64,000 bases of DNA, taken from positions 3,224,001 to 3,288,000 of the forward strand of contig CP129491.1 of NCBI GenBank assembly GCA_030584105.1, given 5' to 3'. The notes below the pieces were generated by a model, which saw nothing but the letters and a program-made list of their open reading frames with translations, was not told the origin of the DNA and ran no database searches. This DNA comes from UTCHB3 sp002050155 (GTDB taxonomy: Bacteria > Bacteroidota > Ignavibacteria > Ignavibacteriales > Ignavibacteriaceae). Below are positions 1-7,787 of the stretch, piece by piece (positions within the stretch are counted from its first letter, which is position 1; each line of letters starts with the position of its first letter). The translations under genes and the position numbers were made by a program.

Positions 1-749
1 CCGTTATCGTCATAAACTCTGAAGAAAGTAACATCGAGGTTATATCTTGGGTAGGTGAAGTTATCAGGGTCACCGCCAAAAAAGCCAATCTGATCTTCAG
101 GTGCAAAAACCAAGCGGACATCGTTATACCTTTTAAAACCGTAGAGGGAGTATTTACCGCCATTGAAAAAAGTAACCACTTGCGACTTTAAGCCTTTTTC
201 CTTGTTAAGGTTGGCAATAAGTTCTTTCTTTTTGTTATCGCGGTTTTTAATTTTTTCTTCGTCAGTTGTTCCTGCATCCATGGCAGCACGGATTTGGTCG
301 GTAACATCTTCAATATAAACGAGTTGCTCGACATACAGCCCGGGCACTTTTCTTTCATCATCCAGAGTAGGAGCCCAGAATCCATCGCGGTGCAGGTCTT
401 CACCATCCCTTGTAACTTCAGTTATACTTTCGCGACCGCAGTGGTGGTTAGTCATCACAAGCCCATCTTCAGAAACAAAAGAAGCAGAGCAGTAGTTTGC
501 AAATCTTAGCGCCGACATTCTGACATTATCGAACCAGGCAGAACCCGGTGTGAAGTCGTAAGCCGCAGTAAAGTAGTCGGTAGGTGGGAAGTCAAAAGTC
601 CACATCCTGCCTGTATCAAACTTGCCGGCTTTAACCGTATCAAGGTTTACATTCGCATACTGTGCAGAAACAGAAAAGGAAAGTGAAAAAATGGTGAGTA
701 AGAAAAGGGATAAAACTTTTTTGGGTGTTTTGAAGAGATGGTATAGCAT
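1..749 (-). CDS. S46 family dipeptidyl-peptidase, N-terminal part (runs off the window)
   Basis: Partial gene, C-terminus outside the window. The N-terminus is a signal peptide (basic start, hydrophobic core, ending near SVSAQ at residue 30), so it should be exported. The motif TNHHCG near residues 100-105 matches the catalytic-His segment of S46 peptidases (DPP7/DPP11 family), and FGGDPDNFTYPRYN near residue 225-238 matches the segment carrying the catalytic Asp. The catalytic Ser should lie in the missing part. The family releases dipeptides from oligopeptides in the periplasm. The ATG at 747-749 follows an AGGAG at good spacing. Family assignment is confident; substrate class cannot be told without the C-terminal half. 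Confidence 0.9.
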   Translation of the reverse strand, partial: MLYHLFKTPKKVLSLFLLTIFSLSFSVSAQYANVNLDTVKAGKFDTGRMWTFDFPPTDYFTAAYDFTPGSAWFDNVRMSALRFANYCSASFVSEDGLVMTNHHCGRESITEVTRDGEDLHRDGFWAPTLDDERKVPGLYVEQLVYIEDVTDQIRAAMDAGTTDEEKIKNRDNKKKELIANLNKEKGLKSQVVTFFNGGKYSLYGFKRYNDVRLVFAPEDQIGFFGGDPDNFTYPRYNLDVTFFRVYDDN

Positions 750-905
750 AATCTCCTGTCCTAAGTAAGTGAAATCAAAAAATTAAAGAATCTAATTTGA
801 AAAATAAAGAATCTGATTTTAAAGTTATGGGATTTTACCGAAATGGTGCGATAAAATTTGACAAACTGCAAAACAAAATGATAAATGGCAATAAGGGTTA
901 CAGGA

Positions 906-1319
906 TCAAGTGGCGCAAGAATTGCAATATTTTGCGTTCAAAATGTGAGCAGTAATCAATGAGATACCGCCGGCAACAACGAGCAAAAGATGAAGGTTAA
1001 GCTCGAAGCCGGTGTGGTCGTGCTCGTGGCTGTGCCCCAGCAGAATTGTGGAAAGCACTATTAACAAAGTGCCAATGCTAAGAAGTGCAATGACGAGAGA
1101 ATCGCGGTGCGAGCGCCACGCTTTGCGGATTGTATAAGCAGAAACGGGGACAACGAGAAAAGCCAAAAGATCGTGAAGGAACCCACCGGCACCGCTGATT
1201 GCAAGCGCAGTAAGAATAACGGGGCGGAGTGTACATTCAATAAGGCAGAGAGTGGAAATAGTGATCCCGGTTTTATCTATTCCGTGATACTTGTGGTGTT
1301 CGATCTTTTCGAATTTCAA
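906..1319 (-). CDS. MerC domain-containing membrane protein
   Basis: A 137-residue protein with about four hydrophobic segments. A Cys pair in the first helix (LCLIECTLRP, C25 and C29), a His-rich loop HSHEHDH and a C-terminal CNSC fit the MerC-like transporters common in Bacteroidota. It is divergent from a Fur-family regulator, and the two promoters share a palindrome, so it probably belongs to that metal regulon. MerC proteins were named for Hg(II) uptake, but members next to Fur/Zur-type regulators more likely handle zinc or another physiological metal; that is inference. A 138-nt tail separates it from the S46 peptidase gene downstream on the same strand. Confidence 0.75.
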   Translation of the reverse strand: MKFEKIEHHKYHGIDKTGITISTLCLIECTLRPVILTALAISGAGGFLHDLLAFLVVPVSAYTIRKAWRSHRDSLVIALLSIGTLLIVLSTILLGHSHEHDHTGFELNLHLLLVVAGGISLITAHILNAKYCNSCAT

Positions 1320-1350
1320 ATTATATCCGTAGTTTTAAATTTTTAGCGTA

Positions 1351-1381
1351 CAAATATAACGGTTGCAGTCTATACTTGCAA
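1351..1381 (-). promoter_or_regulatory. Promoter of the MerC-like gene
   Basis: On the minus strand TATATTTG (1358 down to 1351) matches the Bacteroidota -7 element TAnnTTTG. A TTG at 1381-1379 lies 20 nt upstream as the -33 element, inside the shared palindrome at 1377-1391. Confidence 0.6.
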
Positions 1382-1391
1382 CAATGTTGCA
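1377..1391. promoter_or_regulatory. Palindromic operator shared by the divergent MerC-like and Fur-family genes
   Basis: TGCAACA-A-TGTTGCA is a perfect inverted repeat with 7-bp arms around one base. It covers the -33 elements of both divergent promoters, so one bound dimer could block both. A further TTGCA lies at 1363. The likely ligand is the adjacent Fur-family protein (inference). Confidence 0.65.
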
Positions 1392-1417
1392 TAAATAATT
1401 TTAGTTTTGTAGATTTG
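1387..1417 (+). promoter_or_regulatory. Promoter of the Fur-family regulator gene
   Basis: TTG at 1387-1389, 20 nt, then TAGATTTG at 1410-1417 (TAnnTTTG). The -33 element lies in the palindrome, which predicts autoregulation. Confidence 0.6.
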
Positions 1418-1468
1418 AACCGCTAAAAATAATTTTTGCTCGCTGAAAAAGTTTGTGAAGAAAGAAAA

Positions 1469-1894
1469 ATGAAAAAACCGGAAACACTTCTAAAACGACA
1501 TCATGTTCGGGTAACAAACATCCGGAAAGAGATTGTTGCTGCGCTGTTGGAGAAAGAAACGGCTCTTTCGTATCGTGAAATACGGGACTGTATCTGCGAG
1601 AGCCACGACCGTGTTACGGTTTACCGCACGCTTAACACATTTGTTAACGAGGGGATAATGCACACTATTTCCTCTGCGGATGGAGTGGTAAGATACGCTT
1701 TGTGTTCGGATGGATCGTGCGAACCCCACCATCATGATGACCGGCACATCCACTTCCTTTGTAAGAAGTGCGGGCGGACTTTCTGCCTTCCCTTCAGAGC
1801 ACAACCCGACTTTGAAATACCCACCGGCTATAAAATGGATTCGTTCGAAATTTCCGTTTCAGGGCTTTGCGAAAACTGTTTGAACCCTTCCTGA
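1469..1894 (+). CDS. Fur-family metalloregulator (Zur/PerR-like)
   Basis: About 141 residues. The N-terminal winged-helix half carries the Fur-type DNA-binding stretch ending RVTVYRTLNTFV. The C-terminal dimerisation half has the metal-binding HHHDDRHIHF cluster followed by CKKCG and a second pair CENC, the two CxxC motifs of the structural zinc site. ATG at 1469 is chosen; a longer frame begins at a TTG (1436) without a better ribosome site. Divergent transcription with the MerC-like membrane gene and the intervening palindrome point to control of metal uptake and of itself. Whether it senses zinc, iron or peroxide cannot be told by eye; the MerC neighbour favours zinc. Confidence 0.85.
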   Translation: MKKPETLLKRHHVRVTNIRKEIVAALLEKETALSYREIRDCICESHDRVTVYRTLNTFVNEGIMHTISSADGVVRYALCSDGSCEPHHHDDRHIHFLCKKCGRTFCLPFRAQPDFEIPTGYKMDSFEISVSGLCENCLNPS

Positions 1895-1961
1895 AAGGTG
1901 AATTTACCGTAATTCGTTACATTTGTAGTTTGATTTCAACAATATTTAACGAATTAACAAA

Positions 1962-3671
1962 ATGGCAGAAAACCCGGAAAAGAACAACGGCGCCGCAGAA
2001 GGCACCCCGAGAGATTTTATACGAACAATAATTGATGAAGACCTTAGAACCGGCAAGAACGGAACGAGAGTCCACACCCGATTTCCACCCGAACCGAACG
2101 GCTACCTGCATATCGGTCATGCAAAATCGATCTGCTTGAATTTTGGAATTGGTTTAGAGTATAACGGGCGCACGAACCTAAGATTTGACGACACCAACCC
2201 AAGCAAAGAGGAGACGGAATATGTTGACTCGATTATGGAGGATGTGAAGTGGTTGGGATTCGATTGGGGTGAAGGGCTGTTTTACGCTTCCGACTACTTT
2301 CAGCAGCTTTATGACTTTGCGGAACAGCTGATCCTGAAAGGGAAAGCGTTCGTGTGCGATCTTAGCGCAGAAGAAATGAGAATTTACCGAGGGACACTCA
2401 CTGAACCGGGGAAAGAAAGCCCCTGGCGAAACAGAAGCATTGATGAAAACCTTGACCTATTCAGAAGGATGAGGTCAGGCGAGTTCCCCGATGGGTCAAA
2501 AACGCTGCGCGCTAAGATTGATATGAGTTCCGGCAACATTAACATGCGCGACCCCGTTATCTACAGAATTATGCGAGCGCACCACCACAGAACCGGCGAG
2601 GAGTGGTGCATCTATCCGATGTACGACTATGCGCACTGCCTTTCGGATATGTTGGAGGGGATAACCCACTCAATTTGCACATTGGAGTTTGAAGATCACC
2701 GTCCGCTTTACGATTGGGTTTTGGATACACTTGAAACACCGTGTCATCCACAGCAGATAGAGTTCGCCCGGCTTAACTTAAATTACACAATTATGAGCAA
2801 AAGAAAGCTGAACGAACTTGTTACGAAGGGTTTTGTTTCCGGTTGGGACGACCCCCGAATGCCCACTATAGCCGGCTTAAGGCGACGCGGCTACACACCG
2901 GCTTCAATTCGTAATTTTGCCGAAAGGGTGGGAGTGGCAAAGAGGGAATCGATAATTGATGTGGCGCTTTTAGAATACTCGATCCGTGAAGATTTAAACC
3001 GCAACGCCGAAAGAGCAATGGCTGTTTTAAACCCTTTGAAAGTGATTATTACAAACTACCCCGAGGGGGTAATTGAAGAGATGGAGTTCACGATAAACCC
3101 TGAGGACCCGGAGAAAGGAAGCCGAAAAGTGGAGTTTTCACGCGAACTTTGGATTGAAAGGGAGGACTTCATGGAAGAACCCGTTAAAGGTTACTTCAGA
3201 CTTTTCCCGGGTAACGAAGTCCGTTTCAGGTGGGCTTACTTCATCAAGTGCACGGGTTATAAAAAAGATGAAGCAACAGGTGAAGTAACCGAAATTTACT
3301 GCGAGTATGACCCTGAGAGCCGGGGTGGGAACTCACCGGATGGCAGGAAAGTAAAAGGTACTATACACTGGGTTTCTGCGGCGCATGCTTTCGAGGCAGA
3401 AGTGAGGTTGTACGACAGGCTTTTTGACCATATAGACCCGAACAAACCCGAAGAAGGGAAAGAATGGACGGATAATCTTAACCCTAATTCGTTAACGGTT
3501 CTCAACAACTGCAAATTAGAGCCTTATCTTAAGAATGCACAGCCGGGTTACATCTGCCAGTTTGAAAGATTGGGTTATTTTTGTGCGGATATAAAAGATT
3601 CAGCTCCGGGGAAACCGGTTTTTAACAGAACGGTTACACTTCGGGACACATGGGCGAAAGTTAATAAGTAG
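1962..3671 (+). CDS. glnS: Glutaminyl-tRNA synthetase
   Basis: 569 residues, close to the usual bacterial length. The class I signatures are present: HIGH at residues 50-53 within NGYLHIGHAKS, and MSKRK near residue 278 as the KMSKS equivalent. The flanking FPPEPNG and DDTNPSKE segments are typical of GlnRS/GluRS, and the C-terminal half is the beta-barrel anticodon-binding region of GlnRS. It charges tRNA-Gln directly in the cytoplasm. The stop codon and last codons lie inside a 75-bp unit that is repeated downstream. Confidence 0.97.
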   Translation: MAENPEKNNGAAEGTPRDFIRTIIDEDLRTGKNGTRVHTRFPPEPNGYLHIGHAKSICLNFGIGLEYNGRTNLRFDDTNPSKEETEYVDSIMEDVKWLGFDWGEGLFYASDYFQQLYDFAEQLILKGKAFVCDLSAEEMRIYRGTLTEPGKESPWRNRSIDENLDLFRRMRSGEFPDGSKTLRAKIDMSSGNINMRDPVIYRIMRAHHHRTGEEWCIYPMYDYAHCLSDMLEGITHSICTLEFEDHRPLYDWVLDTLETPCHPQQIEFARLNLNYTIMSKRKLNELVTKGFVSGWDDPRMPTIAGLRRRGYTPASIRNFAERVGVAKRESIIDVALLEYSIREDLNRNAERAMAVLNPLKVIITNYPEGVIEEMEFTINPEDPEKGSRKVEFSRELWIEREDFMEEPVKGYFRLFPGNEVRFRWAYFIKCTGYKKDEATGEVTEIYCEYDPESRGGNSPDGRKVKGTIHWVSAAHAFEAEVRLYDRLFDHIDPNKPEEGKEWTDNLNPNSLTVLNNCKLEPYLKNAQPGYICQFERLGYFCADIKDSAPGKPVFNRTVTLRDTWAKVNK

Positions 3672-3809
3672 CCGTTAATATCATTTATTGATTTTCGTGC
3701 TTAATGCAGTGCCTGTGAAAGAATGAGAGAGGAAGTTAATAAGTAGCCGTTAGTATTATTTATTGATTTTCGTGCTTAATGCAGTGCCTGTGAAAGAATG
3801 AGAGAGGAA
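3660..3809 (+). repeat. 75-bp tandem duplication including the glnS stop codon
   Basis: Copies 3660-3734 and 3735-3809 differ at two positions only (near 3678 and 3682 against the second copy). The first copy contains the last three sense codons and the stop of glnS; the second is non-coding. Confidence 0.95.
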
Positions 3810-3911
3810 GTTAATTAATTAGGGTTGACGGAGAGCAAAAAATCAACAGCAGGGAAAAGTAATTTTTGGGAAATCTGATTGTTTTTATATCCTTTGAGTT
3901 CGGGATATACA

Positions 3912-4007
3912 ATGCAGTTCTACGAAGAATTTCCGGGATTTGCGAATATCTTCGAAAAATTTGCGAAAAATTTTCCGGGATTTAGCCAAGAAAAGGTATT
4001 AAAATGA
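3912..4007 (+). CDS. Possible 31-residue Phe-rich upstream peptide
   Basis: A short ORF from ATG 3912 whose TGA overlaps the ATG of the next gene (ATGA at 4004-4007), the arrangement of translational coupling. The peptide is rich in Phe, with FPGF twice and an amphipathic FEKFAKNF between. The nucleotide repeat TTTCCGGGATTT (3930-3941 and 3972-3983) underlies the two FPGF motifs. No clear ribosome site precedes the ATG, so it may be chance or a leader. I do not recognise it. Confidence 0.35.
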   Translation: MQFYEEFPGFANIFEKFAKNFPGFSQEKVLK

Positions 4008-4645
4008 GAATAAACAGAACAATTTTTTTAGTTTTCAGTTGCCTTTCTTTCTTCTTTTTACTGAGTGCGGTTTCGCTTGCACAAGAAGGGAAAAAGAAAG
4101 AGGAAGTTACGGTTCCGCCCGATACCGGGTATGTGCCGGCACCGGTTGAAGTGCCCGGTAAAGAATTAGAAGAGGAAGAACCCGGCGCAGTGGATCGCGG
4201 ATTCTATAAAGAGATGCCCGATGAAGCGGGATTAGTTGCCACGACAGATTTCTTGCTTGGGATGTACACTGCAAAAGCGGAAAAGAAGGAAACTGCCTTT
4301 AAGAATGCAGTGGAAGGAGCAAAAACCGACCTTTCTTCCAAACTTAATGAACAATTGGAAAATTATCAGCTTTCACTTAAAAAAGAGAAATTAACGGACG
4401 CTAAAGATGTTTTCGACGCTTTTGCAAAAGCAGGTGAAACTGCAAAAGCTGAGCTGTTGAAAAACCCTGAGATAATCGACAGTTCATTTTCGCAAGTGAA
4501 AGAGGGTTGGGAAGCAACCGTGCTTCTTGAAGTGAAAGTTGAGGATTTGCAGAAAAAATTGGTTGATCTTTCCAAAGATAAGCCAAGTTTAGTGAAAACG
4601 AAACTGTTTAAAGATTTGGCGGCTTCCGCAGCAATAAAGGAATAA
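4004..4645 (+). CDS. Exported hypothetical protein, LPP20-like helical domain possible
   Basis: 213 residues with a signal peptide ending near SLAQ (residue 27). A Pro/Glu-rich linker (30-65) is followed by a mostly helical, Lys/Ala/Glu-rich domain. The stretch TAKAEKKETAFKNAVEGAKT resembles the start of LPP20/SIMPL-like periplasmic domains, where a charged helix is followed by an oligomeric beta region, but the match is by feel. No lipobox Cys is present, so it is probably soluble periplasmic. It lies between glnS and a two-component system, with 178 nt to the latter. Function unknown. Confidence 0.6.
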   Translation: MRINRTIFLVFSCLSFFFLLSAVSLAQEGKKKEEVTVPPDTGYVPAPVEVPGKELEEEEPGAVDRGFYKEMPDEAGLVATTDFLLGMYTAKAEKKETAFKNAVEGAKTDLSSKLNEQLENYQLSLKKEKLTDAKDVFDAFAKAGETAKAELLKNPEIIDSSFSQVKEGWEATVLLEVKVEDLQKKLVDLSKDKPSLVKTKLFKDLAASAAIKE

Positions 4646-4823
4646 TCGTAGGTTTTATAACCTGTTAGCCGGGTTGCGATTTTAAATTTAGTTATTTACG
4701 ATAAGATAACGCAGTTTTTCCGTAAGGAAATTTAGCAGGCAAAATGGATAATCCGGCTTATGAGTCACACTGAAGGAGTTGGCACTTGAAAGAAAATAAT
4801 AAGCGAAAGAAGCCGGCACCACA

Positions 4824-5501
4824 ATGAAGATTCTGATAATTGAAGATGAAAAAGAATTATCAAAATCGATCTGCGAATATCTTGAGAGTGAAAAATATCT
4901 GATTGATACTGCTGCAGATTTTGACACAGGGCTTTACTTCATCGGAATGTACGATTATGACTGTTTGATAATCGACCTGATGTTGCCGGGCGGATCGGGG
5001 TTCGACCTCGTAAAAGAAGCTAAAAAACTGAGAAGTGACTCAGGCATTATAATTATTACCGCCAAAAACACTCTTGACGACAGGCTATCAGGGCTTGACC
5101 TTGGTGCTGACGACTACCTTCAAAAACCTTTCCATTTGGCAGAACTTGCCGCCAGGATTCGATCCGTAATCAGACGACGGAGGTTCTCAGGCAACACATC
5201 AATCACTTTAAATGAAATAGAGATCAATCCTACACAGCGGGAGGTTAAAGTGTGCGGGCGAGAAGTAGAGCTTACGCGCCGGGAATACGATATTTTGATG
5301 TTCTTCGTTAGTAATCAGAATAAGGTTTTGGTTAAAGAATCAATAGTTGAGCATGTTTGGGGCGATGACTCAAGTTCTTTCGATAATTACGATTTTGTTT
5401 ACACACACATTAAAAATCTGCGTAAAAAACTTAAAACAGCCGGTTCGGGCGACTATATTTCCTCCGTTTATGGTGTTGGCTACAGGTTCAGCATAACATG
5501 A
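4824..5501 (+). CDS. OmpR/PhoB-family response regulator
   Basis: 225 residues: receiver domain 1-120 with acidic pair E7-D8, phospho-acceptor D51 in IIDLMLPGGSG, the ITAKN switch region and K in LQKPF; then a winged-helix DNA-binding domain (about 130-225) with the RREYDIL start and the YGVGYRFS ending typical of the family. It is the cytoplasmic transcription factor of a two-component pair with the histidine kinase that follows. The stop lies in a duplicated junction: in the first copy its TGA overlaps an ATG, in the second copy that ATG starts the kinase. Confidence 0.95.
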   Translation: MKILIIEDEKELSKSICEYLESEKYLIDTAADFDTGLYFIGMYDYDCLIIDLMLPGGSGFDLVKEAKKLRSDSGIIIITAKNTLDDRLSGLDLGADDYLQKPFHLAELAARIRSVIRRRRFSGNTSITLNEIEINPTQREVKVCGREVELTRREYDILMFFVSNQNKVLVKESIVEHVWGDDSSSFDNYDFVYTHIKNLRKKLKTAGSGDYISSVYGVGYRFSIT

Positions 5502-5572
5502 AACGGGTTTACAACAGCATGCCATATCCCGCCACTTCCAAAGCAGGCTACAGGTTCAGCATAACATGAAAC
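5478..5572 (+). repeat. 27-bp direct repeat duplicating the regulator-stop/kinase-start junction
   Basis: Identical 27-bp copies at 5478-5504 and 5546-5572, offset 68 bp. Each contains ATGA. Copy 1 holds the response regulator stop (TGA 5499-5501) overlapping a disused ATG (5498); copy 2 holds the working ATG of the kinase (5566). Confidence 0.95.
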
Positions 5573-6750
5573 TGATCCGCAAAATCAGCATTTACTTTTT
5601 TCTCATCTCATTGGTGTTTTTCATCGGCACTTCCATTGTAATCAACATGTTGATTCGCCGGGCGATTCAGGAGGATATTGACCGTCAATTAGCGGGGATA
5701 ATAAGAATTGCAGCAGATGAGTTGCGAAAAGGCAAGGCGGTCAGTTTTCCCCCTTTTGTTGAAGTTACCCCGAGTATGTACGGAGACAGCGAAGTGAAAA
5801 CCGCCGATGTGAACATAATGCTTAAAGGGTGGGATGAACCGGAAGAGTACCGCCAGATGACATCTTATCTGAAAATTAACGGCAAGTTCTACCGGATTGA
5901 CGCCAGAATTTCGATGATGGAAAAGACGGAAATGATGGAAGATTTGGCTTTGATGGCATTTTTAGCAGTGTTTGCAACTTTTTTGGCGCTTTTTATAGTA
6001 AGCAGGTTTGGATCGGGTAGGATGTTCAAAGATTTTTTCAAAACAATCGGCAAATTAGAAGCATTTTCGTTGCAAAGGGGTGCTCCGATTGTTTATGAGC
6101 ACTCAAAAATTTCCGAGTTTGACGAGTTGAATAAGTCGGTGGCTTTCCTTTCTGAAAAGACGGTTACCGAATACAAAAACCTGCGGGAGTTTAACTCGGA
6201 GGTAAACCATGAGATGCAGACTCCGCTTGCGGTTATCAGGTCAAAAGTGGAGTTGTTGCTGCAAAATGAGGAGTTAAACGCCGAAACAATCGAAAAATAT
6301 CAGATAATTTTGGAAAATCTGAACAAAACGAACCGAATTAATCGTTCGATTTTACTTCTGAACAAACTTGAAAACAGCGAGCTTTTTGAAACCGGAAGTT
6401 GCTCGGTTAAAGCGGCACTTGAAACTGTTCTGGCAAATAACCGTGAAAAAGCACAATTTGAGGGGATAACGATTTCCGTTGATATTCAAAATGATTTTGA
6501 AGCTGAAACCAATGAAAATTTACTGGATATTTTGCTTCAAAACATAATTAGCAACGCCATTAAGCACAACCGGCAGGGTGGGGAAGTGTCGGTTGTATTA
6601 AAGGGAAGAGAACTGCTGGTCAGCAACACTTCCCGTGAGATTGAGGGGGATACAAATCGCTTTTTTGAAAGTTTTGTTCACGAGGGGAGTTCGAGTGACT
6701 CAGTTGGGCTTGGTTTAACGATAGTCCGGAAAATTTGCGATCTTTATTAA
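5566..6750 (+). CDS. Sensor histidine kinase, truncated by an in-frame stop
   Basis: 394 residues. A TM helix near residues 9-30, a periplasmic sensor region, a second TM near 128-150, then a HisKA domain with the phospho-acceptor His in NHEMQTPLAV, and a HATPase domain with N-box NIISNAIKHN and G2 box SVGLGLTIV. The classical DxGxG box is replaced by VSNTS, as is common in Bacteroidota kinases of this type. The frame stops at TAA 6748-6750 directly after CDLY, but the same frame stays open for 18 more codons (6751-6804) that read like the conserved last strands of the family (FGVSNGFEGGRYFIKIIF) before a second TAA. So the last 18 residues appear cut off by a nonsense codon, read through, or hit by a sequencing error. 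Confidence 0.9.
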   Translation: MKLIRKISIYFFLISLVFFIGTSIVINMLIRRAIQEDIDRQLAGIIRIAADELRKGKAVSFPPFVEVTPSMYGDSEVKTADVNIMLKGWDEPEEYRQMTSYLKINGKFYRIDARISMMEKTEMMEDLALMAFLAVFATFLALFIVSRFGSGRMFKDFFKTIGKLEAFSLQRGAPIVYEHSKISEFDELNKSVAFLSEKTVTEYKNLREFNSEVNHEMQTPLAVIRSKVELLLQNEELNAETIEKYQIILENLNKTNRINRSILLLNKLENSELFETGSCSVKAALETVLANNREKAQFEGITISVDIQNDFEAETNENLLDILLQNIISNAIKHNRQGGEVSVVLKGRELLVSNTSREIEGDTNRFFESFVHEGSSSDSVGLGLTIVRKICDLY

Positions 6751-6917
6751 TTTGGGGTTTCCAACGGCTTTGAGGGCGGGCGTTACTTCATCAAAATTAT
6801 TTTTTAATTTTTTTTATTTTTTCGGGGGTTGCGAAAAATTCAGAATCTCTTCAGAATTGGTTTTTAGATTTGACACCGTAATTAATTCAATTTTCTAAAA
6901 ATTAATGAGGTTTAACA

Positions 6918-7349
6918 ATGAAGATAATGAATTTTGCGGTTGCAGTTCTTCTGCTTGCAAGTGTTACTTTTGCACAAAGTATTAAAGTGCCGAAAGAGGT
7001 TACTGCTGCCTTTAATAAGCTGTACCCAACTGTTAAGACGGTGGAATGGAAGAAAGAAGGCAAATCAAACTTTGAGGCGAAATTCAAAGAGAATGGGATG
7101 TCAACCGCTGTGGTTTTTGAACCGAACGGAAAAGTTATGGAAACTGAAAAAGAAGTTTCGTTCAGCGTTCTTCCCAAAAGTGCCGGCGACTATATTGCCG
7201 CACACTTCAAAGGCTATCAAAAAGTGAAAGCTGTTGAAATTACTAACAGCGCAGGTACTGTAACTTACGAGGCGAAAGTTCAGAAAGGAAAGGACAAACA
7301 AGAACTGCTGTTTGATAAATCCGGCAAATTCCTGAAAAAGACTGCGTAA
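6918..7349 (+). CDS. Exported PepSY-like (DUF2874) protein
   Basis: 143 residues, signal peptide ending near TFAQ (residue 19). Two copies of a short alpha-beta module follow: each begins with a helix of the type PKEVTAAFNKLYPTV and continues with strands carrying W-K-K-E-G-x-S-x-FEAKF or YEAKV. This fits the PepSY-like DUF2874 proteins of Bacteroidota, small periplasmic proteins of unclear function that often lie next to two-component systems, as here. A GAGG ribosome site precedes the ATG. The stop codon region (GCGTAA) recurs in degenerate copies downstream. Confidence 0.8.
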   Translation: MKIMNFAVAVLLLASVTFAQSIKVPKEVTAAFNKLYPTVKTVEWKKEGKSNFEAKFKENGMSTAVVFEPNGKVMETEKEVSFSVLPKSAGDYIAAHFKGYQKVKAVEITNSAGTVTYEAKVQKGKDKQELLFDKSGKFLKKTA

Positions 7350-7512
7350 AAAAGTTGTGTAAAAAAAGTTGCGTAATACAGAAGCGCAAGAAAGGCTGTG
7401 TAATACAGCAACGAAAAACAGAGCTTTTTAGACGAAACAGAATAAAAGAAAATTTTCTGATAAAGATTGTGTAAGAAAATAAAAAAGACTCTCAAAAAAT
7501 AAATCAAAAAAA

Positions 7513-7545
7513 GAGGCTGCCCCTAAAAAGCAGCCTCTTTTTTTT
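7513..7545. terminator. Rho-independent terminator, probably bidirectional
   Basis: Stem GAGGCTGC/GCAGCCTC with a 9-nt loop, followed by eight T on the plus strand and preceded by an A-run, so it can serve both the PepSY-like gene (+) and the S9 peptidase gene (-). Confidence 0.9.
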
Positions 7546-7656
7546 ATAGTTTACGCAGTTCGAGTAATATCTTTTTAGGTTCTAATACTGAATGCCAGAC
7601 CACGCTTGAAAACCACCACCGAGCAGCCTCTTTCTTTTTTATTCTCGTTGGGGGTT

Positions 7657-7780
7657 GCACTTTTTCGCCAACCCCCTGGTTTTTCATCAACCCCGGGGGT
7701 TTTTCTGCAATCCCTGTAATTTTTCACCAACCCAGATGGTTTTTCGTTACCCAGATGTTTTTTCGCCAACTCCAGTGATT
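7657..7780. repeat. Degenerate ~20-bp tandem array
   Basis: About six units of the form TTTTTC-RYCAACCC-NNNGG, for example TTTTTCGCCAACCCCCTGG, TTTTTCATCAACCCCGGGG and TTTTTCACCAACCCAGATGG. It is contiguous with unequal unit length and no spacers. Located just past the stop of the S9 peptidase gene. Confidence 0.7.
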
Positions 7781-7787
7781 CTGCAAA

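Larger units (their letters stand above)
7350..7787. other. Intergenic region between convergent genes: stop-region repeats, terminator, degenerate repeat array
   Basis: About 440 nt without a supported gene. 7344-7410 holds degenerate copies of the PepSY-like stop region (GCGTAAAAAAG, GTGTAAAAAAAG, GCGTAATACAG, GTGTAATACAG). A terminator lies at 7513-7545 and a second copy of its right arm with T-run near 7623-7641. 7657-7780 is a degenerate roughly 20-bp array. Confidence 0.7.

Noticed and set aside
1107..1346. Plus-strand frame opposite the MerC-like gene
   Set aside because: Antisense shadow of a gene with clear family marks.
4770..4800. Sigma-54 promoter before the response regulator (TTGGCACTTG)
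   Set aside because: TGGCAC is present but there is no TTGC at the required -12 distance.
7575..7769. Minus-strand frame across the degenerate array
   Set aside because: Its Lys/Pro-rich product is a translation of the ~20-bp repeat; no ribosome site and no family.
7657..7780. CRISPR array
   Set aside because: Units are degenerate and contiguous, with no spacers and no cas genes nearby.
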